Under the pieces are notes generated by a model. The model saw only the letters and a list, made by a program, of their open reading frames with translations, was not told where the DNA came from and ran no database searches. Shown here in pieces: positions 62,974 through 64,000 of a stretch of DNA of 64,000 nt. The stretch covers positions 3,242,001 through 3,306,000 of the forward strand of contig NZ_CP089924.1 of assembly GCF_021284765.1 (NCBI RefSeq), read 5' to 3'. Within the stretch, counting starts at the first letter, position 1. Each line of letters starts with the position of its first letter. A program made the translations under genes and the position numbers. This stretch comes from Lysobacter sp. 5GHs7-4. Its GTDB lineage: Bacteria > Pseudomonadota > Gammaproteobacteria > Xanthomonadales > Xanthomonadaceae.

Positions 62974-63751
62974 GCCGCGCGGTCAGGCGCCCGCGCGACT
63001 GCGCGCGCAGCAGTTCGAACTGACCCGGCACCTGCGCGATCCACAGGCCAGCCCCGCCCCCGCCGGCATCGAGGAACGCCGCCTGGCGGTCTATCGCGAC
63101 CTGCTGTTCAACAACGTCGAAGGCCTGCTGGCCGGCAACTTCCCGGTCGTCAGCGACCTGCTGGGCGATGCGCGCTGGACCGCGCTGGTGCGCGGCTTTT
63201 TTCGCGATCACCGCTGCCGCACGCCGCTGTTCCCCGAACTCGCGCGCGAATTCCTGCGTTATCTGGAAGACCGGGAGCGCGTGGAACCGGCGTTTCTGAT
63301 CGAACTGGCGCACTACGAATGGGTCGAGCTGGCGCTGCAGCTGTCGGACGCCGCACTGGACCCGTCCACGCTCGATACCGATGCCGATCTGCTCGACGGC
63401 GTGCCGCTGCTGTCGCCGCTGGCCTGGCCGCTGGCCTATGCCTGGCCGGTGCACCGCATCGGCCCCGACTTCCAGCCCGACGCGCCGCCGCCGCAGCCGA
63501 CCCTGTTGCTGCTGCGGCGCGAGCCCGACGGCGACGTGCGCTTTTCCGAACTCAGCCCGCTCGCGTATCGCCTGATCGAACGCCTGGGCGAGTTCCCCGA
63601 GCTCAGCGGCCGCGAGCAATTGCGCGCGCTGGCCGCCGAGGCCGGCAGCGAGGATGTCGAGGACTTCCTCCGCCACGGCCGCGCCCTGCTGGAGCAGATG
63701 CGCGCCAGCGGCGTCGTGCCCGGCGTGCGCGCGAACCGTTTGGCCCCGTAG
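62966..63751 (+). CDS. DUF2063 partner protein of the MNIO enzyme
   Basis: 261 residues. N-terminal DUF2063 domain ([35 protein letters not shown]) and C-terminal part ([20 protein letters not shown]). HvfC/BufC-type proteins present the precursor to the DUF692 enzyme. Overlaps the DUF692 gene by 8 bp. Confidence 0.92.
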   Translation: MAEPRGQAPARLRAQQFELTRHLRDPQASPAPAGIEERRLAVYRDLLFNNVEGLLAGNFPVVSDLLGDARWTALVRGFFRDHRCRTPLFPELAREFLRYLEDRERVEPAFLIELAHYEWVELALQLSDAALDPSTLDTDADLLDGVPLLSPLAWPLAYAWPVHRIGPDFQPDAPPPQPTLLLLRREPDGDVRFSELSPLAYRLIERLGEFPELSGREQLRALAAEAGSEDVEDFLRHGRALLEQMRASGVVPGVRANRLAP

Positions 63752-63808
63752 GCGCCTCTGTAAGGGAAAGCGCTGGCGGTACCAGCGCGTTTCCTGCCGG
63801 AGCACGTT

Positions 63809-64000
63809 ATGCCGTCCCCGATTCGCTGCGCCTGCGCGCTGCGCGACCGTCTCGAAGGCCTGGGCGCCTGGACCGCGCCCTTGGGCCTGCGCCTGGTGCT
63901 GGCCTGGGAATTCTACGAATCCGGCCGCGAGAAGCTGTTGGGCGAAAACTGGTTCGCCGACGTCATGGCCACCTTCCCGTTCCCGTTCGATCGCGTGCCG
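63809..64000 (+). CDS. DoxX family membrane protein (truncated by window end)
   Basis: 64 codons to the edge. LGLRLVLAWEFYESGREKLL then GENWFADVMATFPFPFDRVP is the DoxX start. DoxX genes commonly close HvfABC/bufferin operons (BufD). 57 bp after the DUF2063 gene. Confidence 0.88.
   Translation, partial: MPSPIRCACALRDRLEGLGAWTAPLGLRLVLAWEFYESGREKLLGENWFADVMATFPFPFDRVP

Overview
The window is GC-rich DNA from a gammaproteobacterium of the Xanthomonadaceae, most likely a Lysobacter or close relative. I infer this from the block ispH-lspA-ileS-ribF-murJ next to rpsT and obgE-rpmA-rplU, from the S8 protease carrying a C-terminal PPC domain, and from short GGGGATTTGC-type intergenic repeats. No database search was possible; every call rests on reading the sequence.

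Bases 1 to about 27,260 are the right-hand part of a siphovirus-type prophage inserted at the 3' end of a tRNA-Thr(CGT) gene. From left to right the minus strand carries head genes (HK97 major capsid, ClpP-like protease, portal, large and small terminase, HNH nuclease), lysis genes (spanins, holin, endolysin), a phage tRNA-Gly(TCC), a possible late regulator, two nucleases, DnaB helicase, a DUF1376 initiator gene with an embedded iteron cluster that looks like a lambda-style origin, a helicase-methyltransferase fusion and early genes ending at cro. The cI repressor and a lipoprotein gene read to the right. The tail genes and the other attachment site lie outside the window.

The most interesting region is 18.4-25.2 kb: a diversity-generating retroelement (DGR). 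It has three target genes with DUF1566/Lcl (C-type-lectin-like) folds, each ending in a variable repeat (VR1-VR3), then an avd accessory gene, a template repeat (TR) and a reverse transcriptase. TR-to-VR differences are almost all at TR adenines (42 of 44). The TR lies inside the open frame of the reverse transcriptase. A fourth DUF1566 gene after the RT has no VR. Nine tiny genes, mostly overlapping, sit between targets 1 and 2. The promoter ahead of target 1 shares a palindromic operator and an identical 15-nt core with the cro promoter, so the phage repressor probably silences the DGR cassette in the lysogen.

Bases 27.3-38.3 kb are housekeeping genes (isoprenoid and lipoprotein maturation, IleRS, FAD synthesis, lipid II flippase, ribosomal proteins, ObgE). 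Bases 38.3-52.9 kb hold a secreted subtilase, an OmpA-like lipoprotein, uvrA, a thioesterase, a copper chaperone, two crotonase-family enzymes, a rhodanese/NUDIX/DUF1289 operon, an FkpA-type foldase and endonuclease III, with several copies of two intergenic repeat families.

Bases 53.0-60.7 kb are a phosphate-starvation regulon: an OprP-like porin, two PstS proteins (one soluble, one lipoprotein), pstC, pstA, pstB and phoU, with Pho-box-like 11-bp repeats ahead of the porin and both pstS genes. The right edge (61.0-64.0 kb) is a sigma factor followed by a cysteine-repeat (EGKCG) precursor peptide, a DUF692 enzyme, a DUF2063 partner and a truncated DoxX gene. This is a HvfABC/bufferin-type copper-related modified-peptide operon.
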